Of a stretch of 64,000 nt of DNA, positions 38,201 to 50,384 are shown piece by piece (position 1 is the first letter of the stretch; every line of letters starts with the position of its first letter). Location of the stretch: positions 586,501 to 650,500 of the forward strand of contig ML133454.1 in the NCBI GenBank assembly GCA_003864495.1. The letters run 5' to 3'. Origin of the DNA: Nemopilema nomurai (lineage: Eukaryota > Cnidaria > Scyphozoa > Rhizostomeae > Rhizostomatidae). The translations under genes and the position numbers were made by a program. The notes beneath the pieces were generated by a model. That model worked only from the letters and a program-made list of their open reading frames with translations, did not search any database and was not told the origin of the DNA.

Positions 38201-41200
38201 AGTTATCTTTTAATATTTGTTAGGATAACTGAATAAAAGATAGCTAATAAGCAACACTTCTATGTTTTGGTAATGCAAAATACAAATGCGATTATTCTCC
38301 TTAATTCAGAAACTGGCTTTATAATGTACTTGTTGTTAATGAGCTCTTCAAGTCCGTCCCGTCACCTATAGCAAGAACATTCTTGGCACAATTTCTTCTC
38401 AATCAGATTCTACTAAGCTGAATCCTCTAATTGTCGGGCTACTCAAAGTATAATGTAGAAGCTACCTTTGCCTCTTTTATTATAGCCAAAATATGCATGG
38501 CAAATAAAATAGCTCCTTTCACTGACGAACAACTAACCTGCAACCTAGCCTATAGCCTTTAACACTCAACCCCTAGACTCTGACCTTTAGCCTTCAAGGT
38601 AGCATGAAGTGGTTATCTCTTGCAAAATCAGCTTTACGGTGAAAATCGACTGAAAAGAGAAAGGCATAAAACCGCTTTGTATACTTATTTGGGTCAAAAA
38701 GACTTCCTGTAACTTTTTATTGTTGAATATAATGGAATGAATAATATAAAAGCTATCTTCAAGAACTTTGATTGACACATGCAGCATCTAAGACTGTATA
38801 ACTTTATACTAAGGCTCAAAATTTCGTTATTAATCCGTTTGCCCAGTTTTACTCATTTTAGTATGGAGAATATTTGATGAGAGCAAACCTTCATTATTTT
38901 ACTAAAATCTTATTTTCTAGAAAGCAACGTCACCGTTGCCACATTACAGGTTTCCTAGCAGAAGTTATGAATACTTTGTTGATTTATCAAAAAACGAGAG
39001 ATTCAAATCGGATCGGTATTTTGCTGAGCAAAGACTTGCTGGCATTAATACAATGGCAATAAGAAGAGTTGATTATTATGGTTTGTTTTATTTTTATAAT
39101 GCATTAACTTCAGCTTTAGAAAAGCACTTCTGTAAGGATCTTATGAAAGCCTAAGTGTCCATGCTGCCAACTATTTTACTTTCATACATATACAGTTGCA
39201 GAGGTGCAGCGTTAGCATTCGTTGATCAGCTACTGAAATGCATAAGTCTTTGGCCAAGTATTTGAAGAATTTTGAGTGAAAAAGTTGTAGCATCAAAAAG
39301 GTTGGACACAACTAATGACAGCAAGGAATGCGAAGAGCTAAAAACCATCCATAAAAGCAGTAATTCTTCAAATTATAATAATAATTTTCATGTTCCCTTT
39401 GCCTTTCTTTCCATATAGCAAAAAAGAATTTTCATATTGGCAAAGATGATTAAACTTAAAAAATGTTGTATTTAAAATCATGATAGAATTTTATAAGTCA
39501 TATTTACAGTATGGTTTCTTGTCTGTTATAGGAAAATGGGGAACATTATGGGCCAATCTGAAAACACGCTTGGGCTTCACAAGGTTCAATTGGGAGAGTG
39601 CCATAAGTGCAATAACAGGAAAGCACATATGGATGGTCTGTTTTTCAATATTCAATTTCAGTTATTAGTCCCATATAAAGTTTTATAATGATGAATTACA
39701 AACTGATGAAATTACTGTACAACACTGCGAAGACAATACCAGGAGGAGTGAAATATCATGACTACCCCTTGGCTTTTAATATGGATTTAAAACATTACTA
39801 CAGAATGATTTTTTAATGCACGAATGATTTTACAAAGTAAGATAAAGAACAATCACAAGTTACGAGAATTACGAGAGAGAGGAATCACATGTTCTTGCTT
39901 CTTATTCATTTAGCTGACTGCAAACAAAATATCTTTTAATGCAACGATCGTTTAAGGACAAACAGAAAGTTAGAAAATTCCAGACATTTTCATTCCAGAA
40001 ATCGATTAACGTTTTCCATTTATCAACATGCGAGTACTTGAAAAAGACTCATTCAAAGCTCGTTTGTTTCTCCTGCAACCAATTTAAATTCGCTTTGATA
40101 ATTTTCAGTCTCTATTCTAGGAGTGACTTTTCAGGAGTCTAATTTTTATCCAAAACTGCTTTTGAAATTCTTTGACCATATTTGACTAAGCTTTCTGTTC
40201 TGCCGGTGTTTGCAAATTGGCATACTTTTAGTGGTAGCTTTCACAGTGCTACTTATTAAGGCACTTGAAAAGTTATGTAGTTCTTTTTCAAGCTTTAAAC
40301 TATGTTTTTGCTGGCTTTCGCAGTCAATGTTTTAAATTCCCCTTTCATCCTGATTACAGTTTATATAAGCCTTCTTTTCTTTTGTTGATATCTCTGTTGC
40401 TTTTGTTTATTCTTAATTTTCCTTACTTTCTTTTTCAATTTACTTCCCCTTCTGATTTCCGCCACTTTTCCTTTATCGTTTTGTTTTACACTCTCTTTTT
40501 ACCAGTAAATACTCCTTTGCTTAATAATTCTTTCTTAAGATTTAAGTGGTGCCAGCTCAATTAAGTGTCTTAATTTTAATGCTTTTTGCCACCACGAGCT
40601 TACGAGATAAGATTTTTAGGCACCATGAGTTAGAATGACAACGTTGCCAAAAAAGGGAAGCAAGACCTGGCATTATCTCTTGTTTATTCTGTGCACCAGA
40701 TGCTGCAGACAAGATAAGATAAGATAATAGATTTGAATAGATTATGAACTTAATTGAATGTCAGGAAATCATGGAAGCGAGCAGATTTTATAATTAGTAA
40801 AAACAATGCAGGTTGTAAGTAAATTTGTATATGCAAATTATTTACACTAATTAAAGAAAGCAAGGGCAGATTTTACTTATAAATGAATCCATTAAAGGAT
40901 AGCCTTGTTTACAACCAGTGACGAGACAGCCATTGAAAACATATTGTGAAAAGTTATTAATGGGTAAATTGTTAACTGAGCTTAGAAAAAAACTTTTCAA
41001 GGTCCACTAACATGTGCCTTTTGTGCTTCTAATTGAAGTCTTAACTGGTATTCCTAATCGGCTTTAGTTTAACTTTGGCTCTTTGCAATGGAGATTAAGC
41101 ATTTAGGAAAACAACAGAGAAACATAATATTAGGAACAAGATAGTCTCTATGATCTTCCCACCCTGATCATCTATTACAAACCATTGCTTGCACAATCGA

Positions 41201-44200
41201 ACCATTTGCAAACATTGCCTGTCTTTTTCTTCTTCTACCCTTTTACCTAGCATTGTTGATCAATTATGGTCTTCGTCTACCTCTTTTCCAGGCATTGTTG
41301 GTCGGTCTTGTTCTTCTTCTACCCTTTTACCTAGCATTGTTGATCAAATTGGTCTTCTTCTACCTCTTTACCTAGCATATTTGTCGGTCTTGTCCCTCTT
41401 CTACATTTTTATTATCATTGCTGTCTTAATATTCTATGAAAACGTCATTTAATCTTTAAGGTTGATTAGAACATTACCAAGCTTTATGCTTTCAGCTTTC
41501 TTCATGAACAGTTTAAAGTGCTCGTTTTGTCGATGTAATTCACAGTGTAGTAGGTAGAGTCTTCAAACAAGTCATATATAACTGGCCTTATGCATGATTC
41601 AAAAACTGCCGTCTCTTTAATTGCACATTGCTTCTTGCTGGCTTTAATTTAAAGGTATTTGGTCATAAATGTCTTTGACATTAAAGGTAAAATGGCAGGC
41701 ACAAAGTTATTTTATCAAAGAAAAATGTTTAGTAAAACAGATGTCAAATCAGAAGGCACAACACTTCTCCATGAAATAATAAAAAATGATTGTTCTCCCA
41801 AAGGGGAGCAAAGATGCATTCACAATATTGGAACTAACAGTATTTACAAATATCGAGTCTAAAAGAATTTCTAAACAAATCTGAGACCCTTAGTTAATCA
41901 GGAAAAAAGCTTCTTTTATTTATAAATAGATTTATTAATTAGGTATGTTATAATATAAAATTTAACTGGTTGGAAATTTTTTCAAAAGCAATTTTATTGT
42001 GAAAAAGTATAAAATCAAGGCATGTACAATCAATTTTAGGCTTGCAAAAATCTTACTTAGACTCAATAAAATATAGTTGTCAAAACACTAGCTTAAATTT
42101 TTGTGGAATGAATCTGCATATTGTTGTCTGTAGCTCTCTAAACCAATCTTAGACATCATTTGGCTTTTGCGTGCAAAATAAATTGGTTTACTAAGTCATA
42201 AATGAAGAAAAAATATATATATTGTAATCATACAGTGATAACAGCAATAATATAATTGTTAAAGTGTTTATCCTGTATAAATATTCGTTTGATAAACACC
42301 TAACATAGACACAATTGACCATTTGTGCACTTTAGATGAGATGACCAGATTCTGGTATCGATCATGTTACGTGTATCATTCTGATAGAGCTTTACATAAA
42401 GCTGATTATGAATCTTTCTTACTCTGGATAGTCAATAATGGAGCACAGAGTGTACGTGGTTGAATATCCGATGTTGGAAGGTCTTCCAGTCATGAGCGAC
42501 ACGCTTAAGGACGAGCATCCAAACAAGAAGATGCGCCCCCCGTCCATGCCAATAGCATTGTTTGCTGTAGATCCACAAGGGCAGTTCAGAGTGGTTGCAA
42601 TTCAAAATGACACCAAGCAAGGTAAGATGGAACAATTGTCTATGCTTTCTTTTTTCAAGTATTCCTTATTTAGGCCTCACTTGCAGAAATAGATTCTCTT
42701 CCTTATATTGTTTTACTTCTTCAAAAAGAGCATGCAGCCATTACTTTCGCCTACTTAAACTACCTTTCAACCGACAGTCTTGAAAGTATGCTGGCATCAG
42801 AAAATGACCAAATATGACAAAACAAATAGCCAAGAGTGACTCAGAAACTGCTTGAGAGCGCATGATTGGCTTAATAACTGATTAAGTGCTTTTTCCTTCT
42901 TTTTTCTGCAAACAAATTTATGTATGGAAGATCTTTCACTTAACATTGTTTCTTTTCCTTACCAACGAATAATCGATATACCGTGACATTCATGGTATAG
43001 GTGCGCACAGCAAATTTGGGGTTAGTGTCTAGATAAAGGTTGAGTAAGTGGGGATAATCGATAAAGTCTTTATTTTACCAGGTTAAATTCAAGTCATATT
43101 CTATCAAGCGTAAAGTTTGCATTTATTACTGGGATGTACAAATATCAACTCAACACATCTTAAACTATTAGAAATTAATTGCACTAGAAGGCGAAAGCAT
43201 CTCATCTGATAGATCACTTGAGCTTCTGAAAATCTTCTTCTCTTCTTCTTCCTCTTCTTCTCTCTCTGTTGCTTTAGGCGCTGCAGTTTTCACACCTAAG
43301 GATGGAGTCATGTGGGATTTGGCGAAGGCGCAGCTCCAACAAACGGACATCTTCGCTGGCCAATTATTTGAGCACCTTTTGCGAACTCACATTCGCATGG
43401 AGCCGCTTTGCATATCACTGCATAGACAACTTTCTAGTCTTCATCCAATTCACCAAATTCTGAAATACCATTGCCGGGGCTTGATACCGCTCAACGCACG
43501 AGGCAAAGTCACATTGCTTGTAGAGCCCCAGACGACCAGAAGCTTATTCCCAAGGGGTAACCTGGGAGCGTCGGCATTGCTGATAAAAGAATTCTATAAG
43601 ATGACGTGGAATGATATCGATATTGTTAACAACATTAAGGTACTATCTGCATTAGCAAAGACTGCTTCCTAAGATCTCTGTGCACCTTGAATCTCCCTAT
43701 TCTTTATGCTTAATATGACGTGTTAAAGTGGCACTCTATGTGTGATAAAGATAATAGGACCAGTTTAGTATAACGTGCTGATTTACTGATGACGTAATCA
43801 ATGTGACCCTTGCCTTGCTAGTGTGACTTGGCTAACTTGAGGAAGTGAATCTGACGTAGATAATGTGGCACGAGTGCCGTTGCGCCAATGTCCTGTGGTA
43901 TGTGCAATGGCGAATTTGGTTTGTTAATCTTTGGCAATCTTTGACACTGTTGCCCACAAGTTAGAAATATGTGAGCTTGCTGCCAATAACGCAGTCATCT
44001 TTTTGCTTTTATTTCAGGATCGAGGAATGGGCGACACAAAAATTTTACCCCACTACCCGTACAGAGACGACGGAATGCTTGTTGTAAAGGAATTGGAGGA
44101 CTTCGCCAAAAAGCTTGTAGATATGTAAGGAAACCGACGTTTTCAAAAGTCATAACCACTATTAAGTTATCCATTCAACTAAGCATACTCCTTTATAGCC

Positions 44201-47200
44201 CTTTTTAGACTGCTATGATAAACGTATGAATGTACCCAGGTCGATACAACCAAGCCTCGAATGACCTATGTCATGAATTGTCTTAAACTAGAAGTCGCTT
44301 CTGAAGCATTTCGATGCCTTGAGGACCTCTCTCTCTTTACACATTTGTAGCTGCTGCTTAAGGATATATGTTTGCCTAGGCACCAAACTTTCGTTTCACA
44401 GAGCTAACATCAAGCAAATCCTTCTTTGATCATTGAATGATAAATGTATATCATTCTTTGTACCTTCGTAATCTTGATTACGGATCCAAAGTTCGTCGAC
44501 GCAGTCAAATCCACTATATTACTATTATCACTGAGCGCTGTTGTTGAAAGGAAGACAACACATTAAGAATTCTAAAATAAAATTCTCGCCAAACAGGCAT
44601 TGTGCTCGGTTTTGATGTGCTAGTCTGAGGTTTGCTGCCATTAGCAACGCTGATTGATGAAACCTCTGGAATGTTCTTGATTGTCCGATGACATGATATA
44701 AATGTGATGAGAACGAGGCTCATTCTCAATTCATTCCAAGCAAGACTATCCTCTAAAACTTTAGCCCGGTTTCAACTAAATATTGCTGGCCTGGCTACGA
44801 GTTTCTGAGGCTTTATCGCCTGATTCAAGAATCAGCTAGCGAAGAACGCTCAATCCATAGAGTTTTAGCCAATCATCGGTGCCTTAAAACTAAAACTAGA
44901 TTTGCGCATAACATTAAGATGCACGGCCACTAAATGGCACAGTTTTGAGAATGACAGTTAGCTAGAAGAAATAGGATAATCCCCTGTGCTGGTAAAGGAA
45001 TTAAGAGCAACCATTAAAGCCAATATCAGCTCGCTTAGCGAATTGTTGTATACATGTACAAGCTGTCTAGATTATACATTGATTCATTATCCTATATGCG
45101 TCTTTCTTAATGTCATTGATTTGCCTCAACAGACCACTAGGCAAAAGAGAACTACTTTATCAATGATACTTCTATTTAAGAGCATTGGCAATCCAAAATC
45201 TTTATTTGAGTAATTGCACCCTTAAGTATGCTTTGCGGTCAATTGATCGATTTTTCAAACGTAGCCAATATCGTAGGTTCTATGAATCAGATTGGGACGT
45301 TAAAAAAGACATTGAGATACAAGCCCTGGCTCAAGAACTATCAGGCGAGGCGGGAGCTGCAGACAAAGCTGCGAATCCGAAGGTACGTTAGCTGTTGTTG
45401 TGATTTCGAAAAGAAGCTGCAGTCGATGTATAAACGTTTAAAAAAAGTCGCCCTTGCGAATAACAGTACCGAAATCCTGGCTAAACCGCTTTAGCGTTAA
45501 GCTATTTGTCAGCCCTTAGTGCAACTGATTGCTGTAACAGGGCGTAGCGCTAATGCGGCATTAGAATTCTTCTTGTTGGACTGTAATTAAGCTTAAAGTT
45601 ATTGCAAGCCGTAGTACAACACACGCGAAGAACAATGAAGAACATGCTAAACGTAGAGAAGACTAGATCAGGCTTAGTCAAAGCATACCTTTACTAACAA
45701 AGTCAAAACATTTACAAAGAGTAGCTGTAACAAAGAGAACTAATTGATGCCCACGTGGTTTATAGTTAAGGGTCGAGGCTATACAAACTTAGAGTAGGCA
45801 GACAAAGTATTGAAGATGTCGAAAGGAGTGAACAAAAGCAAACAGATTTTAAGTTTTTCTTCTGCTAACCAAAAATACACAAAAAGTTGTTTAAGAAGAC
45901 AGAATTTAAGAAAATGCAGCAGCTACAAATTTGCGTTTATGCGATTAAGCTTAGAAAATAGATAATGCGATTAAAGGTTTGGACAAGAATTCTTGGGGGT
46001 CTTCAATTGATTTTCTTTTACAACAATGATTAATTATCTAGGAACGCTTTTAATCTGGCAACATTGTTAGAGTACAAAATCAACAACATCGGATGTGGCC
46101 TAAAGTACCATAAACAAGTTAACAAATAGGCGATGTAGTAAAACATAATGCTGAAGGACCATTAATGGCGATATTCAATGAATAATTACCTCTATGCTGT
46201 TAACACTAGCAAGACTAAAGATATGCAATCTGTTTGAAAAAAATTCTACAATTAGAACTCAAATTCAGTTTGCTAAATCAGAAAGCCTCTGGCTCATCTC
46301 ATCTTTCATCTGGTATTCTTAACATATAGCTGTTTCCTGCGTTCTGGTAAGAGTTTCACTGGTGCGGGGGAGGGGGGCAAGTTTAGGTAAACCATCGCAG
46401 AACAGAAAGAGAGGCACACCTCGTGATTATTGCACTAGGGACAGCTGGTTGCACTGTGCAACGAGGCAAAGCCCTTAGCCCTAATAACAGACTCGTACTA
46501 ACTCAATCTAACTTTCAAAATAGGATGTTGGGAAAAGCTCATAGCTCCAAATTCTTAATGCAATTACATGCTAAGTTTGTTTAAGTACGTTCCATCTACA
46601 ACTCTAAATATATTGTATTTTGTTCTCTTAGATTCGAGGTTTCAAATCCTCTTTCAAAACGAAGTCTGAACTAGCAAGCTTTGTGAAGGAGACGTTATGG
46701 ATCGTAGTTCAACACTCGATGTACAGCTTCCCGATAGCTGATTATGGTTCAACAGAAGTGTATCCGACCAAGCTCTACGAAGGCACGGATGAAAGCTTAT
46801 TTGACATGTTGCCTGGAAAAAAAGCTTCACTTGTAAGTGTCATTGCCTTCTTTGTTAGGCTGGAAGTTCTAAGGGAGGGCGTAACGAATATACGTGGTGG
46901 CTTCCCTCGTGGTAGTTTGAAAACCTCTGCCGAAAGGCAATCAGTTCTTGATACAGTAGATCATCGACTGTGCTTTGGGATTCCCGTTATGTTATTTGTA
47001 TCGACGGGTCATGCCCTCAGATGAAACATACAAACTCTAAACCGTGATGTGCAAATGTGTCACGCGGAAAAACTCTGACTGTCTTGGGAACCTTGTTCCA
47101 ACCTCTTAAGAGTTGGAATATTGCCCGAGGGTTCGGGAGTCGTTTGGAAAATCGCCGACAAAAGGGATGGGCAGGCTTCTTGCCAAATATGGAAAGAACA

Positions 47201-49969
47201 CGCCTATTTCTTCTAGTCAACTTTTAGTTCAGAATCTGGTGTAACAATGCATATCGGAGTATTCCTTTGATGTTGCGTGGTATGTAAAGGAGAGCAGACA
47301 TCTTCAATGCTTTCACGCCAAGGCGTTGTCAATCAATGACAGGTTTGATGAGGCGCCAAAGGTTTTTATGGCCATGCCTTCATCTGCCATTTTGATTTTC
47401 AAATCTACCTTCTGTCACTTTGAAGACCAAAATGGTCAAGTCTACGCTTGTTAATCTATTCCTTCTCAAGAAAAGTAGTTGGAACTGAAGTTCCCATACT
47501 GTTAAATAACATGAATTATTGCCCGAAATACCTGAAAGTCGTGGCATTGTGGCATCTTGGTAGAGTGGCATTTTAATGCCAGGCTGACTTTCACAGCATT
47601 AAAATGGTGGCACTAGGATGAAAGTCGGTTGGCCAAAACGGATTTAAGCATCCAAAGTATTATGGGAAACTGTCAAGTCGCTAAAGAACTGTTCAAACAT
47701 GGGAAGTGTCTCGTTTATTCGGGATGGGTTAATGTACACTGCTCAAATCCAGAACATAAACTTTCGTCAGAATTGAATGGTGTTAGCAAGAATCCAATGA
47801 CAAATTCTTAAATCCTTCGTGACCAGCTTTCCCACCGAAAAGTTATAATTAACCATTATTCGCCGGTGATAATTGAATTGTCAAAATATTAACAACATTC
47901 GTGGGATTATGGGCAAAGGCACTGCTTAGAACACAAAGATAGACAGCAGATATGAATACTGAAGTTATAAAACCATAAATCCTAAGTACTTATTTGTGCC
48001 AAATCCATCCTCAGGTGCTAGTTATTCTGCCATTCATGGCGCACTCTGTCTTTTTAAATGCGTGCAAAAGTTTATGAAAGGCAGCTAGCTGCAAAAGCGA
48101 AAACGCTAGAACTTTATCAAAAACCAAAAGTTGAATGTATAGAACGTCCTTGCAAAAAGGTGTGCAAGCTTTTGCATTCTTCTTCGTGTGATTTTGAAAA
48201 TGTTTAAATAAGCCTGTCTAAAACTGAGATGCTTCCATATTGTTGTTTCACGATCCATATTGTTGTGTGCCTAGTAAGGAAATTCCTGCACTTTTCATGG
48301 CCAAACATTTATTTGACGAATTAAACTGCATCTGGGTCTAAATGCTATTTGTTTTCAAATGCATTTGCGCTAATTACTGTCTATAGATTATGTGTAAGCT
48401 TTCAAAAGAGGCGTGTCAAATCAAGCTCCAATGCGCTATAGGCTGTTTGCATGCCTGCAAAAACTGCCAATGGCTCTGCCCTATTTAGGTTTTCAAGGCC
48501 AAACTCATTTTGAAAATGAAACAAAAGCTAAAATCATATTTCTCTACTGGAGTATGAGCTTCATTCTTGTAACAGCCTCCGTGAAACTGCGATTTTTATC
48601 TCTTAACATTTCAGCTTTTGGCATTTGGTGACCAACCTAGGGTTACCATTTTGATTTAAGCTTTAACAAGGGTTGGCACCCATGTGTAGGTCGTTAAGAG
48701 CAATATGCTATATTATCGAAGCTAGCGCTTATAGAGCTAGAAAAGTGAAGGTTAATAGCCAGGTTCATATAAAAATTTTGATGAGCCATAAGAACTAACA
48801 GACACACGTTACTATGTTAAACATAGTCCTTTTCCATATTACGATGTCACGTCGTTAGAAAATACCAAATTGTCAATAATCTTTCATCTTGAGTTAAAGC
48901 AGTAAATTTCATGCATCAACATGAAATATTGAATGATCTGTTATTGGCTTGTTCAGATATTCCAAAAAAGTATTTCTAGTGATCCTTTGCGCAAGTTTTT
49001 GTCCAAAATGAAGATGACGCTCCATGACTTTAAAACAAGATATAGGCAGGAAATATTTGGTTAAAAAGTGACTGTATGATTTGTGTCATTAACTTGGCAA
49101 ATTTCTTAGCTCAATATTTAAATTCATAGATACATCACGCTCTGTATGTGTCCTATGCGCAAGCGGATTTTTGAGAAAATGATGATGGAAAGAGGCTTCT
49201 TAATTCAATTTAACTGAAACATGCTCAGAAGCGTTCCCTGTATCCTTTTAGTTCAAGTACCTCGGATGACTTCCCGTTCATTCGACTTAGTCATTCCACG
49301 TAGTAATGGGACAAAACTTTTGATAGACACTTGGATGTAAATATGTAGCACGTGAAAGGCATATTGCTATTAGAATGCTTGCTTATGTAGCGTTCCTGTA
49401 TAAGAATGATGTAAAAATAAGCGTAATGAAACTAATAAACAATAGGAAAATCCGAAAGATGACAACTGCCAAAAAGTCGTTAAACGAAAAATGTCCTCAA
49501 TAATTATGATTTTTTGCCTAAGATAATATTCCAGAAACTTAATTCATTGGGTAATGTCAGGTGTATGATATTGTGGGAAGTTGTGTTTTTATTAGAATGT
49601 AAAGCTTTTCAAAGGATATCGTTCAAAAATGCTCTTGCTGTTTATTGCCCCTTTATAGATGTTGTTACAAATTTTATATAATTGATTTAGATCAAAATAA
49701 TGTATTAGCATATAAACTGTGAATGAATCTTATTTTAGCTTCAGGGATCACTGGTTCATGGACTCGGTTCTCTACATTATGACAAGTTTTTTGACTACAG
49801 CGATGAGCTGATCTCCCCAAAACTACAGCACTTGGTAAAGCGTGCATACAACAATATGAAGTACGTCAGAGATGAAATTCACGAGAGAAATAGAAAAAGA
49901 TTCGAGGCTGGTCATCTAACAAATCCATTTATGATGCAGGAGTGGATGCCGAACAGCATCAGCACATAG
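35247..49969 (+). CDS. Lipoxygenase, signal-peptide bearing, no PLAT domain, 11 coding exons, 628 aa
   Basis: Exons: 35247-35311, 37294-37355, 37859-38157, 38921-39080, 39532-39635, 42432-42621, 43278-43639, 44018-44124, 45277-45382, 46632-46832, 49739-49969. All phases agree over 1887 nt; the exon 5 donor (ATG|GTCTGT) is the weakest. Residues 1-22 form a hydrophobic leader with core FFVGIILVGAASL. Residues 43-145 look helical rather than like a PLAT beta-sandwich. Family landmarks include FAEQRLAGIN (exon 4), VVEYPMLEGLP (exon 6), and WDLAKAQLQQTD and HLLRTH with LHRQLSSLHP (exon 7). Others are PHYPYRDDGML (exon 8) and IRGFKSSFKTKSEL (exon 10). Iron ligands by position are His326, His331, His513, Ser517 and C-terminal Thr628 (normally Ile). 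Gly369 sits at the stereocontrol site, which predicts an R-hydroperoxide product. The enzyme would oxygenate polyunsaturated fatty acids such as arachidonate. It is inferred to enter the secretory pathway, which is unusual for animal lipoxygenases. Substrate and position are unknown. Confidence 0.9.
35913..37006. mobile_element. Degenerate PIF/Harbinger-type DNA transposon in lipoxygenase intron 1
   Basis: The 1094-bp element starts GGCCCCTTTCACACG and ends with the inverted match CGTGTGAACGGGGCC. The terminal inverted repeats match over about 27 bp with two differences and continue into GAACGG-rich subterminal repeats. It is flanked by a 3-bp target duplication, TTG (35910-35912 and 37007-37009). 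Three-bp duplications and GGCC-type ends fit PIF/Harbinger. Decayed transposase-like sequence lies inside on the minus strand. The element sits wholly in intron 1 and does not disturb the lipoxygenase exons. Confidence 0.7.
36190..36560 (-). pseudogene. Remnant of a Harbinger-type transposase N-terminus
   Basis: Reading the minus strand across frames gives an Arg-rich run followed by FWVRP, then KSFLNDTVVASE, then FRMSEKSFCDAMQRS, then HFLRRNQTAM. This order resembles the start of HARBI1-like nucleases (WVRP, then FRMS..F, then a basic R..T.M segment). Stop codons and at least two frame changes break it, and the DDE catalytic region is not present. The identification is from motif order only. 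Confidence 0.45.
40370..40512 (+). repeat. Pyrimidine-rich low-complexity stretch in lipoxygenase intron 5
   Basis: About 140 bases, mostly T and C with few purines, well away from any splice acceptor I assign. It leaves one frame open for about 99 codons, which I treat as a composition effect. Confidence 0.5.
41223..41402 (+). repeat. 42-nt tandem repeat, about four copies, in lipoxygenase intron 5
   Basis: Copies starting CTACC at 41235, 41277, 41319 and about 41360 share the core TTACCTAGCATTGTTGATCA. Alternate copies resemble each other more closely (first with third), suggesting an 84-nt duplication. The stretch is pyrimidine-rich. Confidence 0.8.
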
Positions 49970-50378
49970 AAAGGTGACACACTTAGACATAGGACGTATA
50001 GATGGTATGCATAATACCAAATGAGACGATATATGACCTTACTACATTAGTTATTATTCTATTTGCTTTTCGAGAACACTGTATTTACTTCATATAAGGT
50101 ATCTGCAGAACAAAACGTTGCTATCAGATGTGTTGTCTTTTGATTTCGTCATAATCTCACTGAGCACAAAAATTATTTATAACTATCTATCTGATAAACC
50201 ACGATCTTTCAAACTTCTCTTTCGAAGGATCCCAACATGCGCCAAGTATTTTACGTTAAACTAAGGTGTTAAGATTATACGACACTTTGCATTTGTCCAT
50301 CGCATTTCTATATCAGCTGGTACAATCGCGGTGAAAAATTTAAGCAACTGCCTCTCAGTTCAAGTGAAAATGCTTGTA

Positions 50379-50384
50379 AATAAA
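50379..50384 (+). terminator. Candidate poly(A) signal for the lipoxygenase gene
   Basis: AATAAA about 410 bases after the stop codon. A second AATAAA lies at 50714-50719. Which is used cannot be told from sequence, and the motif is common in AT-rich DNA. Confidence 0.25.
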
